DNA of 64,000 nucleotides from Acidobacteriota bacterium. GTDB taxonomy: Bacteria > Acidobacteriota > Blastocatellia > Pyrinomonadales > Pyrinomonadaceae. Position numbers and translations under genes: made by a program. The stretch spans positions 248,001-312,000 of the forward strand of contig RFGC01000018.1 of assembly GCA_003697135.1 (NCBI GenBank), in the 5' to 3' direction. Below the pieces are notes generated by a model. The model saw nothing but the letters and a program-made list of their open reading frames with translations, made no database searches and was not told the DNA's origin. Each line of letters opens with the position of its first letter. The first letter of the stretch is position 1. This document shows positions 1-8,285 of the stretch, piece after piece.

Positions 1-2
1 AC

Positions 3-491
3 GAAGACTTGAGCGGGCGGATAGATTGCATCCTCATAGGCGAGGTTACCGAAATAGGTTTAGAGTCAACCGTAGTAGATTGCACTACAGAAACGCCAGT
101 AGTCTTGAGACCGGGAGCCATTTCGCTTGAAGATATAAGAAAAATCTTTCCAGCGGCCTGTCTTTTCTCGCCAAAGTCAAATGAACCTGTCAGGAGTCCG
201 GGCTTGAAGCACAAACACTATTCACCAAAGGCAAAGGTAGTCTTGATAAAGTCACTTGAAGAAGCCGAAAGTGCTGAAAATCCGAAAGCTTTTATAGGAT
301 TGAGCAAGCCGACAGGCGATTTTGATTTGATAAAGTCATGCGAATCAGTTGAAGAATATGCTCATGAAGTTTTTTCTTTTTTCAGAGAATGTGACCGCCG
401 AAAGATCGGTAAAATATATTGTGAAGAAGTCGAAGAAAAGGGTATTGGGCTAGCTTTGATGGATAGGCTCAGAAGAGCTTCTGCTCGATAG
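3..491 (+). CDS. Threonylcarbamoyl-AMP synthase (Sua5/TsaC family), 5' end outside the window
   Basis: C-terminal part of an L-threonylcarbamoyladenylate synthase, which makes the TC-AMP intermediate for t6A37 of ANN-decoding tRNAs in the cytoplasm. The reading frame is open upstream (Glu-Asp before the first possible TTG at 9), so the gene is cut by the window edge and no start is assigned. Visible family features are the ESTVVD segment, the LRPGAIS segment that ends the YrdC core, and RSPGLKHKHYSP, the linker typical of the longer Sua5 form. The remaining roughly 100 residues match the Sua5 C-terminal domain, so this is Sua5-type rather than short TsaC. It ends 8 bases before the Rad50-like gene, so the two are probably co-transcribed. 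Confidence 0.88.
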   Translation, partial: EDLSGRIDCILIGEVTEIGLESTVVDCTTETPVVLRPGAISLEDIRKIFPAACLFSPKSNEPVRSPGLKHKHYSPKAKVVLIKSLEEAESAENPKAFIGLSKPTGDFDLIKSCESVEEYAHEVFSFFRECDRRKIGKIYCEEVEEKGIGLALMDRLRRASAR

Positions 492-499
492 GAGAAGTT

Positions 500-3160
500 A
501 TGTTAGTAAAAACTCTGGAACTTGAAAACATAAAATCCTATGAAGCCGCTCGTTATGAGTTTGATGAAGGGATAATTGCGATTATTGGTGAAAACGGTTC
601 TGGGAAAACTACCATCATTGAAGCGATTGCATGGGCGCTTTTCGATGTTCTCGAATACAAAAAGGAAGATTTTATTAGACGTGGGCAAAAAAGAGGTGTT
701 GTTAGAGTTACCTTTGTAAGTCCTACGGATGGGCGTGAATATGTTGTTCAAAGAGATACAGCCAACCAATATGAGGTGTATGATCCGCAAAACAAGATTC
801 GCATCGCTCAAGGTAAAAGCGAAGTGATGAGTTTCATTCATAAGGCTTTGGGTGTTGGCAGTGTGGATTTACAAGTTTTCTTTAGGTGTGCTATTGGTGT
901 TCCCCAAGGAACTTTCACAGCAGATTTTCTTCGCACGCCTTCGGAAAGAAAAGTCACGTTTGACAAGCTGCTAAAGGTCGAAGAATACAAACAAGCTTCG
1001 GAAGCACTTCTCTTGACTCAACGCTATGGAGAACAGCAGAGAAGTGAAGTTGTAAAAAGAATTCTCAGAATGGAAGGAGAAATCGAACACCTGCAAGACT
1101 ACGAGGAGAAGATTAAAAGCATAGGAAATGAGATTCAAAAACTTTCTGATGAGTTAGAAAAACTGGAAGCAGAAATCAAACAAAAGTCGGAGTTGGTGGA
1201 AAAGCTCGATGAACAGGAGAAAAAGTTTGTCGAGATGGAAAACGCTTTAAGAAGTCTAAGAGAAGAAAAACGGAAGAATGAAAGCTTGCTCAACCAAAAG
1301 CAAAGGGAGTTAGAAGAAGCAAAAGAGGCTGTTGAAAAAGTTAGTGAAGTCAAGGAGGATTATTTGCGTCATCGGGAGATTACAGAACTTCTTGGCGAAT
1401 TAGACAAAAAACGTAATCAACGCAGCAAATTATTAGAAAAGAGAAATAACGCCGAAATTCAGATTTCCAAACTCAGTTCTGATTTAGAAAAGCTTAAAGA
1501 AAATTTGCAAAAGGTTGAAGAAGCAAAAGCTAAAATTGGCGATCTCAAGTCTTTTGTTCCGAAGCAAGAAGAATTGGAGAAAAGACTAGAAGAAGCTCAA
1601 AGTCTGGTTCATCGTGAAAAAAGTCTTCAAGAGCAGGTGAAAAATCTTGAAGAGAAGATAAAAAAACTACGTAGAGAATATGAGAACAAGAATAAGCAGA
1701 GGCAGGAGTTAGAAAAGGAACTCAAGGATGATATTGAGAAGTATGATTCGTTAAACGCTCGTTTAGATGAATTGAACAAGCAAATAACTTATCTTCAGGC
1801 CAAATGGGAAGCAGAAAAGAAATTTAGACAGGAAATAAAAGGTGGTCTTTGTCCCATTCTGAATCAAAAATGCCTTAACATCCGTGAAGGTGAAACTTTG
1901 GAAAATGTTGTAGCCAAGAAGGTATCAGATTCTTATAGTGAAATTGAAGTTTTAGAGACCGAGAAAAAATCAGTTGAAACAAAGCTTCAGGCTTTTCAGG
2001 AGATTGAAAAGAAAAAGCTCAAGCTGGAAAGTCTCAAGACCGAAATTGGAAAAATGGTTCAGGATGGGAAATCTTTGAGAAAAGAACAGGATGAATTAAA
2101 AACTGAGCTAGAGAAAATAGGAGCAAGGTCTTTTGATTTCTCGAAAATCAAAGAGGAATTGGAAAGCTTAGGACATCCTAAAACTCAAATAAGACTTTTG
2201 GAAGAAGAAATCAAGAAAGAAACTGAATTGCGGAAAAAAATTTCTCACGCAGAAAAGCAAGTGTCGCAGCTTTATGCTGAAGTCGAAAATATAAAAACTC
2301 AAATAGATTCGTTAGGCGATGTTGAATCTGAATGGCAAAGACTTTCTAAAGAGAAGGAAAAGACTTTGACTTCTTACGAACAGTATTTGAAATACGAAAA
2401 GGCGGCAAATGCTTTTCCTAAGATTCAGCAGGAATATGAGGAACTGCGAAAGAATCTTGAAGATTTAGCTACTCGGTTGTCAGAGCAGGAGACGGAGTTT
2501 GAAGCTGTTTGTAAGGTTTACAGCAGAGGACAGCATGAAGCTGAAAAGCAAGCACTACAACGCATGAAGATCGAGCAAGCTACGAAAAGAACTACGCTCG
2601 AAAATTTACGAAAGGATTTTGAAAACTGCCTTAGGCAGATTGAGAAACTTAGGGAAGTTAGAGAGAAAATCCAAAAGGAAGAGAGTGAGAAGCAAAGATT
2701 GGATAAAGTTCTTGAGGCGGTGCAATTTACTCGTGAAACTCTAAAAGTTTCTGGACCTTTGGTCGTTAAAAACCTGATAGAACAGATTTCAAACGAAGCA
2801 AATCGAATTTTCCGAGAAATAATGGATAATCATGAAATAACTTTGGAATGGACGGAAGATTACAGCATCGTTTTGGAAGAAAAAGGCTACAAGCGTCCGT
2901 TTGCAAGTCTTTCTGGTGGCGAGCAAATGGCAGCAGCTTTAGCAGTGAGGTTAGCATTCTTGCTACTTCTTTCCGATATTCGTATTGCCTTTTTTGATGA
3001 GCCTACAACAAACATGGACGGGATTAGATGCGAAAGATTAGCTCAGCAAATCGAAAGGATAAACAACAGCCGATATTTTAACCAGCTTTTCATCATATCA
3101 CATGACAGCACCTTCGGTAGTTTGGTTGACAATCCGATATATGTTCAGAAAAAACAATAA
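500..3160 (+). CDS. Rad50/SbcC-like SMC-family ATPase with an unusual zinc-hook spacing
   Basis: Large DNA-repair ATPase of the Rad50/SbcC type (886 residues), expected to act with an Mre11/SbcD nuclease on broken or hairpin DNA ends. The ATPase head is split. Walker A GENGSGKT is at residues 30-37. The signature LSGGEQMAAA and Walker B IAFFDEPTTNMD lie near the C-terminus. Between them is a long charged coiled coil with its hinge near residues 448-460. The hinge carries Cys451 and Cys458 (CPILNQKC) instead of the usual CxxC. The start follows GGAG with good spacing. No mre11/sbcD gene is in the window, so the partner must lie elsewhere or upstream. The function is family-based; the altered hook is seen directly. 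Confidence 0.85.
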   Translation: MLVKTLELENIKSYEAARYEFDEGIIAIIGENGSGKTTIIEAIAWALFDVLEYKKEDFIRRGQKRGVVRVTFVSPTDGREYVVQRDTANQYEVYDPQNKIRIAQGKSEVMSFIHKALGVGSVDLQVFFRCAIGVPQGTFTADFLRTPSERKVTFDKLLKVEEYKQASEALLLTQRYGEQQRSEVVKRILRMEGEIEHLQDYEEKIKSIGNEIQKLSDELEKLEAEIKQKSELVEKLDEQEKKFVEMENALRSLREEKRKNESLLNQKQRELEEAKEAVEKVSEVKEDYLRHREITELLGELDKKRNQRSKLLEKRNNAEIQISKLSSDLEKLKENLQKVEEAKAKIGDLKSFVPKQEELEKRLEEAQSLVHREKSLQEQVKNLEEKIKKLRREYENKNKQRQELEKELKDDIEKYDSLNARLDELNKQITYLQAKWEAEKKFRQEIKGGLCPILNQKCLNIREGETLENVVAKKVSDSYSEIEVLETEKKSVETKLQAFQEIEKKKLKLESLKTEIGKMVQDGKSLRKEQDELKTELEKIGARSFDFSKIKEELESLGHPKTQIRLLEEEIKKETELRKKISHAEKQVSQLYAEVENIKTQIDSLGDVESEWQRLSKEKEKTLTSYEQYLKYEKAANAFPKIQQEYEELRKNLEDLATRLSEQETEFEAVCKVYSRGQHEAEKQALQRMKIEQATKRTTLENLRKDFENCLRQIEKLREVREKIQKEESEKQRLDKVLEAVQFTRETLKVSGPLVVKNLIEQISNEANRIFREIMDNHEITLEWTEDYSIVLEEKGYKRPFASLSGGEQMAAALAVRLAFLLLLSDIRIAFFDEPTTNMDGIRCERLAQQIERINNSRYFNQLFIISHDSTFGSLVDNPIYVQKKQ

Positions 3161-3298
3161 ACTAGGTGATTATTTGCTTATGTAGGTTTTAAGTGATTTG
3201 AATCAAAATGTCTGCGGTCTGGATTTGAGTGTTTACTAGCTTTGATTTTTGAGTCATGTCTGTTAAAATTTGCGTTTTGTTCGATGAGGGCAATGGGT

Positions 3299-3688
3299 AT
3301 GGAACTGATGGAAAAGCGAATAATTTGGACCGATAAAGCGCCAGATGCAATAGGACCTTATTCGCAAGCTATTTTAATTGGAAACATGATTTTTTGTTCA
3401 GGTCAAATCCCCATAAATCCTGAGACAGGGGAATTCGTTTCGGGTGGGATTGCAGAACAGACGGAGCAGGTCATCAAAAATATATCAGCCGTTTTGGAAG
3501 CGGCTGGAGCTAGCTTGAAAAATGTTGTTAAGACAACCGTTTTCTTAGCGGATATGAATGACTTTGCTGAGATGAACGAAGTTTACGCAAAGTATTTCAA
3601 AGATAACAAACCGGCAAGAGCTACTGTTCAAGCGGCTAGGTTGCCGCGAGATGCAAAGGTTGAGATAGAGTGTATTGCATTTATCTGA
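3299..3688 (+). CDS. ridA: RidA family reactive-imine deaminase
   Basis: Small cytoplasmic enzyme that hydrolyses reactive enamine/imine intermediates such as 2-aminoacrylate from PLP enzymes. Family signatures are the N-terminal [11 protein letters not shown], the central FCSGQIP, and the C-terminal [18 protein letters not shown] containing the substrate-binding Arg and the catalytic-site Glu. The frame is open back to 3242, but homologues begin close to the EKRIIWT segment. ATG 3299 has GAGGG about 9 bases upstream and is chosen; ATG 3308 is a close alternative. The length of about 129 residues is normal. It converges with rpmB, with only 14 bases between the stop codons. Confidence 0.9.
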   Translation: MELMEKRIIWTDKAPDAIGPYSQAILIGNMIFCSGQIPINPETGEFVSGGIAEQTEQVIKNISAVLEAAGASLKNVVKTTVFLADMNDFAEMNEVYAKYFKDNKPARATVQAARLPRDAKVEIECIAFI

Positions 3689-3702
3689 AAACGCATAAGC
3701 GA

Positions 3703-3897
3703 TCAAGCCGCTTTAACGACTTTGCCGGCTTTCAAGCATCGGGTGCAGACTCTTTGGCGAACGGTTGCTCCATTTGGTAGCTTAACCCGAACTCTTTGGA
3801 GATTAGGATTAAAACGCCGTTTGGTTCTGTTATTAGCATGAGAAACGTTATGTCCAAATTGAGGTCCTTTTCCACATATTTCACATCGTTTTGCCAT
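3703..3897 (-). CDS. rpmB: Large ribosomal subunit protein bL28
   Basis: Ribosomal protein L28, 64 residues, part of the 50S subunit. It begins [20 protein letters not shown], the standard L28 start, and keeps two Cys pairs (C5/C8 and C51/C54) that would bind zinc, so this is the zinc-containing paralogue type. AGGAGG sits just upstream of the ATG. A strong promoter (TTGACT, 18 bp, TATAAA) lies immediately upstream on the same strand. It is monocistronic as far as can be seen, divergent from the foldase lipoprotein gene and convergent with ridA. Confidence 0.97.
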   Translation of the reverse strand: MAKRCEICGKGPQFGHNVSHANNRTKRRFNPNLQRVRVKLPNGATVRQRVCTRCLKAGKVVKAA

Positions 3898-3936
3898 TGT
3901 CTTATGCCTCCTATGAACTTAAGTGCAAAAATAGAT

Positions 3937-3966
3937 TTTATACCAAAAATTTTTCAGATGAGTCAA
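3937..3966 (-). promoter_or_regulatory. Predicted promoter of rpmB
   Basis: Read on the minus strand, TTGACT (3966-3961), an 18-bp spacer and TATAAA (3942-3937) form a good housekeeping promoter about 40 bases before the rpmB ATG. It overlaps the ATG at 3958 on the other strand, an argument against that ATG as the start of the divergent gene. Confidence 0.6.
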
Positions 3967-4005
3967 ACCACAGATAATCAAATACTTCAAGGAGTCCAAA
4001 TAAAA

Positions 4006-5202
4006 GTGCGAGAGAGAATAGTTTTGGCAATTGTTCTTGTTTTAGCTACTTTTTCAGCCATAAGTTGTAATTCAGAGAGGGCTTCGGGTGGAGAAATAGC
4101 AGCCACCGTTAACGGAAAGCCTATAAGGATGGAAGAAGTTGAGAGAGTTGTAAAATCTCAACTTCGTGGTGAGGAGAAGAAACTTTCTCCATTAGAAATA
4201 GCACAAGCTAGGCTTCAGGCTCTTGATCTTTTGATTCAAAGAGAGGTCTTGTTTCAGAAGGCACAGAAAGAGAATCTTGTCCCAAGAGACGAAGAAATAA
4301 CAGCAGAAATAAACAAAAGAAAAACAGAAAGCGGTCTTTCGCAGGAAGAATTCGAGAAAAGGCTAAAAGAGATTGACGAAACAGAGGCTTCACTTAGGGA
4401 ATCTGTGAAGAAAGAATTGGCAATCCAAAAGCTAAACGATAAGATCACCGGCAGGATAGAATCGCCGAAGGAAAGCGAGATCAAAGCCTTTTTTGAAAGC
4501 AATAGGGAACTCTTCAAAGCCAAAAGAGGAGCGCAACTTGCTGTTATAGTAATCGATCCGCAGAAAACAAGTGAGCAAGATACAACGACTAATCAAGTTG
4601 AGGCTCAACAGAAAGCAAAAGAGTTGGGTGACAGGCTTCTTCGAGGAGCTGATTTTGCAACCGTTGCGCGTGAAAATAGCGAAGACCCACAAACTGCCTT
4701 ACGAGGTGGCGATTGGCGTTATTTCACCGAAGAGGAACTGAAGCAAGCGTTCGGTGATGCTGCTGCAGATTACATAATGAACAAAATGAACGTCGGGGAC
4801 ATAATTCCGCAAGTGATCCCTTTTGAAGGAAGATACTTAATTATCAAACTTCAAAGAAGACAAGAAAAGGATGAAGACCAAACATTAGATTCTCCAGGCG
4901 TTCGTCAGCAAATCACCGATCTTTTGGTAAATGCTAGAAAACAGCTTCTCATTCAAGCCTACATGGCTGTTGCGATGGATGAAGCTAGGATCGAGAACTT
5001 TCTAGCTAAGAAAGTTATAGAAAACCCGAATGAACTAAGCGGCGCACGGCCTATGGTTGCTGAGACTCCCACACCAGAAACAACGCCTTCTAACACCGAC
5101 ACAAATTCCAGTCCAAACACTAATGCAAATACTTCGGTGAATTCAAAAGCTAACGTTAACTCTGGCGGGAATACAAAAGGAAACTCGAACGTCAAAAAAT
5201 AG
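4006..5202 (+). CDS. SurA/PpiC-type peptidyl-prolyl isomerase lipoprotein
   Basis: Periplasmic chaperone or foldase that assists outer-membrane or secreted protein folding. GTG 4006 gives a classic short lipoprotein signal peptide (RERIVLAIVLVLATF, then a lipobox ending in Cys) with AAGGAG about 11 bases upstream. ATG 3958 and the longer frame back to 3796 are less likely because they run into rpmB and its promoter. After the signal come a SurA_N-like segment (VNGKPIRMEEVERVV), a helical region and a parvulin-type rotamase domain (FATVAREN, GGDWRYFTEEEL). The last 45 residues are an Asn/Thr/Ser-rich tail with no visible fold, like the low-complexity lipoprotein at 52041-52391. A strong terminator follows. 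Confidence 0.82.
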   Translation: MRERIVLAIVLVLATFSAISCNSERASGGEIAATVNGKPIRMEEVERVVKSQLRGEEKKLSPLEIAQARLQALDLLIQREVLFQKAQKENLVPRDEEITAEINKRKTESGLSQEEFEKRLKEIDETEASLRESVKKELAIQKLNDKITGRIESPKESEIKAFFESNRELFKAKRGAQLAVIVIDPQKTSEQDTTTNQVEAQQKAKELGDRLLRGADFATVARENSEDPQTALRGGDWRYFTEEELKQAFGDAAADYIMNKMNVGDIIPQVIPFEGRYLIIKLQRRQEKDEDQTLDSPGVRQQITDLLVNARKQLLIQAYMAVAMDEARIENFLAKKVIENPNELSGARPMVAETPTPETTPSNTDTNSSPNTNANTSVNSKANVNSGGNTKGNSNVKK

Positions 5203-5221
5203 TAGGAAAATGCATTCGATC

Positions 5222-5262
5222 AAAAACCATCTGCCTTAAAAGGTAGATGGTTTTTGTTTTTC
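5222..5262. terminator. Strong bidirectional rho-independent terminator
   Basis: A 15-bp stem (5222-5236 with 5241-5255, one G-T pair) with a TAAA loop. It is flanked by A-tract and T-tract, so it works on both strands. It ends the foldase lipoprotein gene on the plus strand and the xerC-rlmH-dksA-comF operon on the minus strand. Confidence 0.9.
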
Positions 5263-5272
5263 GCAAATATCC

Positions 5273-6052
5273 CTAATGGCTTGCTCTTGCTAAAGTTAGA
5301 ACGTAAACTTTCAAAGCACCGTTTTCTTTAAGAACTTTAGCGCAGTTTGAAGCGGTAGCACCTGAGGTTAGCACGTCGTCAATTAAAATAATTGTTTTTC
5401 CCTTGATTTTTTCGCTACTTACCACTGCAAAAGCTTCTTTAACCAATCTCTGGCGGGCTGTTTTATCCATGCCAGGACGATGGCGTTGAGTGTGCTTGAG
5501 ACGAACTAGACTAGAAGTGTCCATAGGCATTTTAGTTTTTTGGGCTAATAATTTTGCTATCAATTCTGCTTGATTGAATCCGCGCTCGATGAATCTTGCT
5601 TTTGAAAGAGGAACCGGAACTATCAAATCTGCATCCTGAAATGGTGCATTTCGGAAGGCTTCATAGAGCAAATCCTGAACGTATGTAGCCAAGAAGGGAG
5701 TTGTTTTCAGATGCAGAACTGTTTTCATCAAAGCCTTTTCGTAAAGCCCGATAGAGCGAGCCGCATCGAAGAAATCATCTTTGCATGCATGACAAAAGGT
5801 TTTCTCTTCAAAACTGCTGTTTGCTTTCAATAGCCGAGAACATTTGTAACAAATAGATGTTTCCCTTTTGAAGATAAAAGTTTCAGCCCAACAGTCTTGA
5901 CATGTTACTCCCAAACTTCTAGATTCGATTTCGTCTTGGCAAATTCGGCAGGGCTGGGGAAAAAACAAACTTATTCCTAAATCCAACAAATCCGACAGCC
6001 CTATTTTTGTCGGTGGACCCAGAAAAGATTTCCGAAAAACGGCTTCATTCAA
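5273..6052 (-). CDS. comF: ComF family amidophosphoribosyltransferase-like protein
   Basis: ComF-like protein (259 residues) of the type needed for DNA uptake during transformation in competent bacteria; its biochemical role is unclear. The N-terminal half has four Cys pairs (CRIC, CQDC, CYKC, CHAC) typical of the double zinc ribbon. The C-terminal half is a phosphoribosyltransferase domain with the PRPP loop ILIDDVLTSGAT. The frame starts at TTG 6052, two bases after the DksA-like stop, with no in-frame ATG nearby. The start is therefore an inference from tight operon packing. It is the last gene before the terminator at 5222-5262. Confidence 0.85.
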   Translation of the reverse strand: MNEAVFRKSFLGPPTKIGLSDLLDLGISLFFPQPCRICQDEIESRSLGVTCQDCWAETFIFKRETSICYKCSRLLKANSSFEEKTFCHACKDDFFDAARSIGLYEKALMKTVLHLKTTPFLATYVQDLLYEAFRNAPFQDADLIVPVPLSKARFIERGFNQAELIAKLLAQKTKMPMDTSSLVRLKHTQRHRPGMDKTARQRLVKEAFAVVSSEKIKGKTIILIDDVLTSGATASNCAKVLKENGALKVYVLTLARASH

Positions 6053-6054
6053 AG

Positions 6055-6402
6055 CTATTGTTCTTCAATCAAGCCTTGTTCAACGAGTTCTTGACATTTT
6101 AGGCAATATCGCGCCCAGGGAATAACTTCCAGCCTCTTTGGTTGTATGGGCTTTCCGCAATTAAGGCAAAGCCCATATTCGCCTTCTTCAATTCTTTGCA
6201 GGGCTTCCTCGATGTATTTTAATTGCCGACTTTCGTTTTCTGATACGGCAAGCGTCAGGTTCTTAGAATAATTCCTTGCCGCTAAATCCACCGGGTCTGG
6301 TGTCTCACTGTTGTCTATGGAAAGATCATTGCCTGAGAGTTTCGCAAGCAACGCCTTTCTTTCTTCGATTAGTCTCTTTTTGATTTCTTCCGTGTTTGTC
6401 AC
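6055..6402 (-). CDS. DksA/TraR-type zinc-finger transcription factor
   Basis: Protein of 115 residues expected to bind the RNA polymerase secondary channel and modulate initiation, often with ppGpp. It has a four-Cys zinc finger (C79, C82, C100, C103) in the DksA arrangement. A DxxDxA motif (D36, D39, A41) matches the acidic tip of the coiled-coil finger needed for activity, which favours a functional DksA-like factor rather than a bare TraR zinc protein. The GTG start overlaps the rlmH stop as GTGA, so it is translationally coupled. The exact subfamily is uncertain. Confidence 0.85.
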   Translation of the reverse strand: MTNTEEIKKRLIEERKALLAKLSGNDLSIDNSETPDPVDLAARNYSKNLTLAVSENESRQLKYIEEALQRIEEGEYGLCLNCGKPIQPKRLEVIPWARYCLKCQELVEQGLIEEQ

Positions 6403-6842
6403 TTTTGATATGGAAATCCTTTCATTATAGTAAAAGCACGATAAAGTTGCTCAAGCAAAATCACACGAGCCATTTCGTGTGTAAAAGTCAGAACTGATAA
6501 GGATAAGCTAAAATTAGCTCTTTTAGCAACCTCAGACGTGACTCCTTCGTGACTTCCGATAATAAAAATTATTTCCTTCAAACCTAAGTTTTGCCATTTT
6601 TCCATCTGTTTAGCTAATTCTTCTGAGCTAATTGCTTTCCCTTTCTCATCAAGCAAGACAACGAAGCTTTTTTGATTCAGGCATTTCAGAATTCGGTTGC
6701 TTTCTTCGGTTTTGTTTGGCCCTTCTTTTATCTCGGTGATTTCGCATTTAACGAAGTGAGAAAGCCTTTCTAGATATTCTTCCTGTAATGCCAGCCAGTG
6801 TTTGTTTTTGGTTTTTCCAACCCATAAAAATTGTAGTTTCAT
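6399..6842 (-). CDS. rlmH: 23S rRNA (pseudouridine1915-N3)-methyltransferase
   Basis: RlmH is a SPOUT methyltransferase that methylates pseudouridine 1915 in helix 69 of 23S rRNA using SAM. The 147-residue length is normal. Family features are the start KLQFLWVGKTK, the central VVLLDEKGK, the SAM-binding knot loop FIIGSHEGV, and the end LEQLYRAFTIMKGFPYQK, a variant of the conserved C-terminal tail that reaches the neighbouring active site in the dimer. It lies 49 bases after xerC and overlaps the next gene by four bases. Confidence 0.95.
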   Translation of the reverse strand: MKLQFLWVGKTKNKHWLALQEEYLERLSHFVKCEITEIKEGPNKTEESNRILKCLNQKSFVVLLDEKGKAISSEELAKQMEKWQNLGLKEIIFIIGSHEGVTSEVAKRANFSLSLSVLTFTHEMARVILLEQLYRAFTIMKGFPYQK

Positions 6843-6891
6843 AATATCCCGAATCTTTGCAGAATTGATCTCTGCATGCTCTCGTAGGAAA

Positions 6892-7806
6892 TCAAGCCTT
6901 TGGGTGGGACTTATCGTATTCTTTCGCTATTTTTTCTGTTGAAACTTGAGCATAGATTTGCGTTGTTGAAAGAAGAGCATGTCCCAAGAGTTCTTGCACT
7001 TCGCGCAAGTTCATTTTTTCTTCGTATAGGTGAGTTGCGAAAGTGTGTCTGAGGACATGAGGCGAGATCGAATGCAGATCGGCGCATTGCTGAATGTATT
7101 TTTCAATCATGCGTCCTACGGAGCGAGTAGTAATGCGTGTGCCTTGATAATTCAGAAACACTGCTTGATCGTCCATTTTGTCGGGCGGACAATTGCTCAA
7201 AAACTTCGGTCGGACTTCTGTCAAGTAAGTCTTCAAAGCCTGCGCCGCTCGATCATGAAAGAAAACTATCCTTTGTTTTCTGCGTTTTCCCGTAACTCTG
7301 GCGGTTTTTTGGTTCAAATCAATATCACGCAGGTTGAGACTAACAAGCTCACCAACACGAACTCCAGTTGCATAGAGAAACTCCAATATGGCACGGTCTC
7401 TTTTTCCTAAGTCCGTATTTGGATCAGGCGTTTCAAGGAAACGAAAAACTTCATCAACAGAAAGGACTTTCGGGATTTTTTGCTCAACACGCGGTCTTGA
7501 GACGATTTTTGCCGGATTCTTCTCCAGAATGCCTTCTCTAACCAGAAATTGGAAGAATGTTCTTAGACTAGCCAATTTGCGCGCAATCGAAGATTTTTTC
7601 TTCTTGAGACTGTGAAGATGAGACATCCATTCGCGAATGGTTAAGTGATCTATCTCGGAAACATCAATCGAACTTCCTTTTCCCACAGAAGCAAGAAATT
7701 CCTGAAACTGCTCCAGATCGCTTGCGTAGTTGCGAAGCGTGTGTTGACTGGCGTTCCGCTCGTAACGCAGATGTTCTAAAAATTCCTGCACTCTTTTTTC
7801 AAGCAT
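6892..7806 (-). CDS. xerC: Tyrosine recombinase XerC/XerD family
   Basis: Site-specific recombinase expected to resolve chromosome dimers at dif sites at the division septum. All catalytic residues are present: R150 (TGVRVGE), K174, H250 and R253 (HVLRHTFATHL), H276 (LGHALL) and nucleophile Y285. The N-terminal SAM-like DNA-binding domain covers about residues 1-90. At 304 residues it is the normal Xer size. GGAGG lies about 10 bases before the ATG. It sits in a housekeeping operon with rlmH, not beside phage genes or attachment sites, which argues for a chromosomal Xer. XerC versus XerD cannot be settled from one copy. Confidence 0.88.
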   Translation of the reverse strand: MLEKRVQEFLEHLRYERNASQHTLRNYASDLEQFQEFLASVGKGSSIDVSEIDHLTIREWMSHLHSLKKKKSSIARKLASLRTFFQFLVREGILEKNPAKIVSRPRVEQKIPKVLSVDEVFRFLETPDPNTDLGKRDRAILEFLYATGVRVGELVSLNLRDIDLNQKTARVTGKRRKQRIVFFHDRAAQALKTYLTEVRPKFLSNCPPDKMDDQAVFLNYQGTRITTRSVGRMIEKYIQQCADLHSISPHVLRHTFATHLYEEKMNLREVQELLGHALLSTTQIYAQVSTEKIAKEYDKSHPKA

Positions 7807-7875
7807 TTTCTCAACAACCTCCTTGATTCATTTGTATTCCGACCTTTGACTTTATCGCAATTTTCCAAAAAGCCC

Positions 7876-8214
7876 TTACGGAAAAAGCTTTTTTCTTTTC
7901 TTCAGCTTATTTCTTTCAAGAATCATTGCAAGTGCCATTGATTTTTCATTCAAAACTCTGCTCAAAGCCTTTTTCTCTTCTTCATCGGCAGTGCAGTTTA
8001 TTTTCTCTTTGAGTTCTCCGATTTCTCTTAAAAGCTCGACCTCTTGCGGCACGAATTCGTGATGTTTTAAGAGAGAATACATGGCGCGAACGTCTTCTGG
8101 CGCGGCGAAGTATTCATCTAAGTTCACGGGCTTACCTGCGCCTTTGAGATTATCGAATTTTCCTTCCGCAATAGCTTTTTGGATTTGCTCTTCGATGAAT
8201 TTTTCAAATGACAT
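7876..8214 (-). CDS. DUF1992 (DnaJ subfamily C member 28-like) protein
   Basis: Small protein of 112 residues with the DUF1992 core: a helical start FEKFIEEQIQKAIAEG, then FDNLKGAGKPVNL, and a charged C-terminal helix region. The family is related by name to human DNAJC28 but has no J domain here, and its molecular role is unknown. There is no signal peptide or membrane segment, so it is cytoplasmic. It lies 69 bases upstream of xerC on the same strand and may be read with it. Confidence 0.82.
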   Translation of the reverse strand: MSFEKFIEEQIQKAIAEGKFDNLKGAGKPVNLDEYFAAPEDVRAMYSLLKHHEFVPQEVELLREIGELKEKINCTADEEEKKALSRVLNEKSMALAMILERNKLKKRKKLFP

Positions 8215-8285
8215 CTCTCATATTCTAACGAAATCATGGAGATAGAGAAAGTTTCTCAAGTTTCTCAAAGTCTTTTTCATTAGAA

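Noticed and set aside
3796-4005. N-terminal extension of the foldase lipoprotein reading frame
   Set aside because: It runs antisense through rpmB and its promoter and would bury the signal peptide; GTG 4006 with AAGGAG gives a proper lipoprotein start.
6892-7806. Phage or island integrase
   Set aside because: Size, residues and operon context fit chromosomal Xer; there is no tRNA, attachment site or mobile gene nearby.
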